Part shown: positions 62,521 through 64,000 of the stretch, in pieces
How positions within the stretch are numbered: position 1 is the stretch's first letter
How the letters are laid out: every line of letters starts with the position of its first letter
Assembly: GCA_019843655.1 (NCBI GenBank)
Contig: JACDQD010000102.1
Span: forward strand, 7,015,501-7,079,500
DNA from: Lethocerus indicus
Taxonomy: Eukaryota; Arthropoda; Insecta; Hemiptera; Belostomatidae
Length of the DNA stretch: 64,000 bases
Reading direction: 5' to 3'
Notes under the pieces: model-generated
What the model saw: only the letters and a program-made list of their open reading frames with translations
Databases searched by the model: none
Told to the model about the DNA's origin: nothing
Made by a program: the position numbers and the translations under genes

Positions 62521-63241
62521 AAAACAGACCGGAAAGACATATTAATAATATATAAATAATATATTAAATGTATTTCCTAACTTCAGCAATAAGCTTGATG
62601 AAAACATGATATTTTCTAAAGATGTATTTACTAAATTTTAATTCAGTCAATAATAATCTACAGTAATCGGTTGATATTAAAAGAAAAGTTGTATTTCCTT
62701 TGACTCTACCCGAAATAGCTATTAGAAATCCTATGTTCTTTGAACTAAATAATATGATGGCCATAATATTATGCCATAATTAGCAGCAAGGAATTATTAT
62801 TATGTACGATGTTTACTGGGGAAGTTAGAGAACGAATTTCACTAAATCATTTAGCGAATTTTAGTCCACTAAATTTCACCAATATTATTCCAAAATTATT
62901 CCTTTAATGTGTTTTAGAGGAGGCGAGCCGGCATAATAGGGTGCACACTTAGTATTCGATTTACACATCCACTCCAACAAATATCAGACTGTAAGAAAGC
63001 CGCCATTAGCGTGCCTGAGGGAGTAGATGTGTGTTTAAGAGAAACGAGCGTGTATTTACGCTGGAATTGATGTTTGACGTAATTTACAGAATAAACACGG
63101 CCCCGGGATTCTACGCGCCAAACAAAGAGGCCGAAGGTGAACACATCCCTTTCTGCTTGTACGTCATTCGGACCGCTCCAATGCAAGACAATTTGCCCGA
63201 AAGGCAATTTTCCCCCGGTAAATATTTATGAAAGCGTAGCC

Positions 63242-63244
<3 letters not shown>
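62521..63244. other. A+T-rich spacer and small mixed block
   Basis: An A+T dyad lies at 62546. From 62920 to 63240 the composition is mixed, with overlapping frames of 66-97 codons on both strands that run into the TA microsatellite and are not credible genes. Confidence 0.55.
62546..62566. repeat. A+T-rich inverted repeat TAATATAT / ATATATTA
   Basis: Perfect 8-bp arms (62546-62553, 62559-62566) over a 5-nt loop. Weaker complementarity (ACAT.../...ATGT) extends outward to about 62538-62570. Confidence 0.8.

Positions 63245-63300
<56 letters not shown>
63245..63300. repeat. (TA)28 microsatellite
   Basis: Perfect TA dinucleotide over 56 bases with no interruptions. It is self-complementary and cruciform-prone. 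The Ile-Tyr repeats in translated frames here are an artefact of it. Confidence 0.98.
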
Positions 63301-63301
<1 letters not shown>

Positions 63302-64000
63302 GCAAGAATAGACGGGTCTCCACGGTTTAGTTACAGTCGGCGGGGTGGGAAACAGCTCTGCTTCTGATGGAATACAGCGACGGTTTTTGAAAGGTTATGT
63401 CCCACCCTGGCATTCAATGAGGCAACCGCAATCATAAGCAATATTTTTAATATTTGGTAGAAATTGAATAGAATTGTGATTCTAGTTGATAATACTTCCG
63501 ATGCGAGTCGAAAGGCTCTATTATATTTATATAAATAAAATAACTGATTGAGTTTTGAGGTTTAAGAAATACCAGCCTATATGTTTTAAAGCGATCCACT
63601 TCCTGAAAAGGGCGTAGGCTCCGGTAAGATATGAATCAGGGATTGCCCGTTCGGTTTTCCTGTATATCTTGGCTTGTATCCAGCCCCCTGAAGAGGGGGG
63701 TCTGGCGGACGATTTAAACTTTGCCTCCAGTCTCAGGATAAAGCACCCTCAGGATAAACCTTATTACTTAACGAACATCACCTGAATATATTCACATATT
63801 TCCATAGTATATACAAATTAATATCGAGGCGGATTATATTTTTTTAGTGGATTCCATGGATTCTATTCTATTTCAAGCTGTCACGCGTTTTAAGGTGACA
63901 ATTGCAAATCGACAATTGTTTTAATATTTTCCGGCCTGTTTAAAATCAACATTACAAGTAAAACACGTATCGCGACAGGAGGGTCGCTACTCCTTCCGTA
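63301..64000. other. Non-coding tail of window
   Basis: Mixed then A+T-rich. CCCTCAGGATAAA-type words recur at about 63733-63757 (CTCAGGATAAAGCACC / CTCAGGATAAACC), a short direct repeat. No gene seen. Confidence 0.55.

Noticed and set aside
1..64000. CRISPR array, bacterial operon or phage region
   Set aside because: No regularly spaced repeats, no Shine-Dalgarno-led gene series, and composition and open-frame lengths do not fit a prokaryote.

Overview
This window looks like non-coding nuclear DNA from an invertebrate, most likely an insect or other arthropod. By eye it is about 60% A+T. CpG is common and not depleted, which argues against a vertebrate. There are no bacterial features: no operons, no ribosome-binding-site-led genes and no long coding frames. 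The longest open frames are about 110-156 codons, in scattered frames and on both strands, several with no ATG. Frames this long are expected by chance in 64 kb, and none shows a protein family I recognise. I call no protein-coding gene, exon, rRNA, tRNA, CRISPR array or intact transposon.

The layout is an alternation. Short G+C-rich islands of about 200-1000 bp (for example 2.3-3.0, 4.7-5.05, 10.5-10.75, 14.2-14.7, 24.0-25.2, 33.1-34.6, 36.0-36.5, 38.3-38.5, 39.6-40.1, 54.75-55.3, 57.8-60.0 and 61.25-61.7 kb) sit between A+T-rich spacers. Both contain many homeodomain-type ATTA/TAAT cores, and several blocks mix these with TTTAT, ATTTGCAT and G/C-rich motifs without low-complexity repeats. 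Together with the apparent scarcity of mobile elements, this suggests a regulatory landscape: a gene desert or a giant intron next to a developmental regulator. That is an inference from texture. No motif identifies the neighbouring gene or the species.

The firm features are sequence-level. They are two microsatellites, (AT)19(GT)19 at 47.0 kb and (TA)28 at 63.2 kb; four canonical G-quadruplex motifs at 2.50, 2.91, 36.2 and 58.95 kb; and homopolymer runs. There is also a series of perfect or near-perfect dyads, the best at 12.75, 37.90, 46.01, 48.30 and 50.03 kb. Further sites are an exact NFI-type full palindrome at 61.64 kb, a tandem CACGTG pair at 16.18 kb, and three TATA-like core-promoter candidates. 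Only one open frame (54.4-54.0 kb, minus strand) seemed even weakly reminiscent of a decayed retroelement. I found no convincing new gene system; the most interesting reading is the window as a dense regulatory region.
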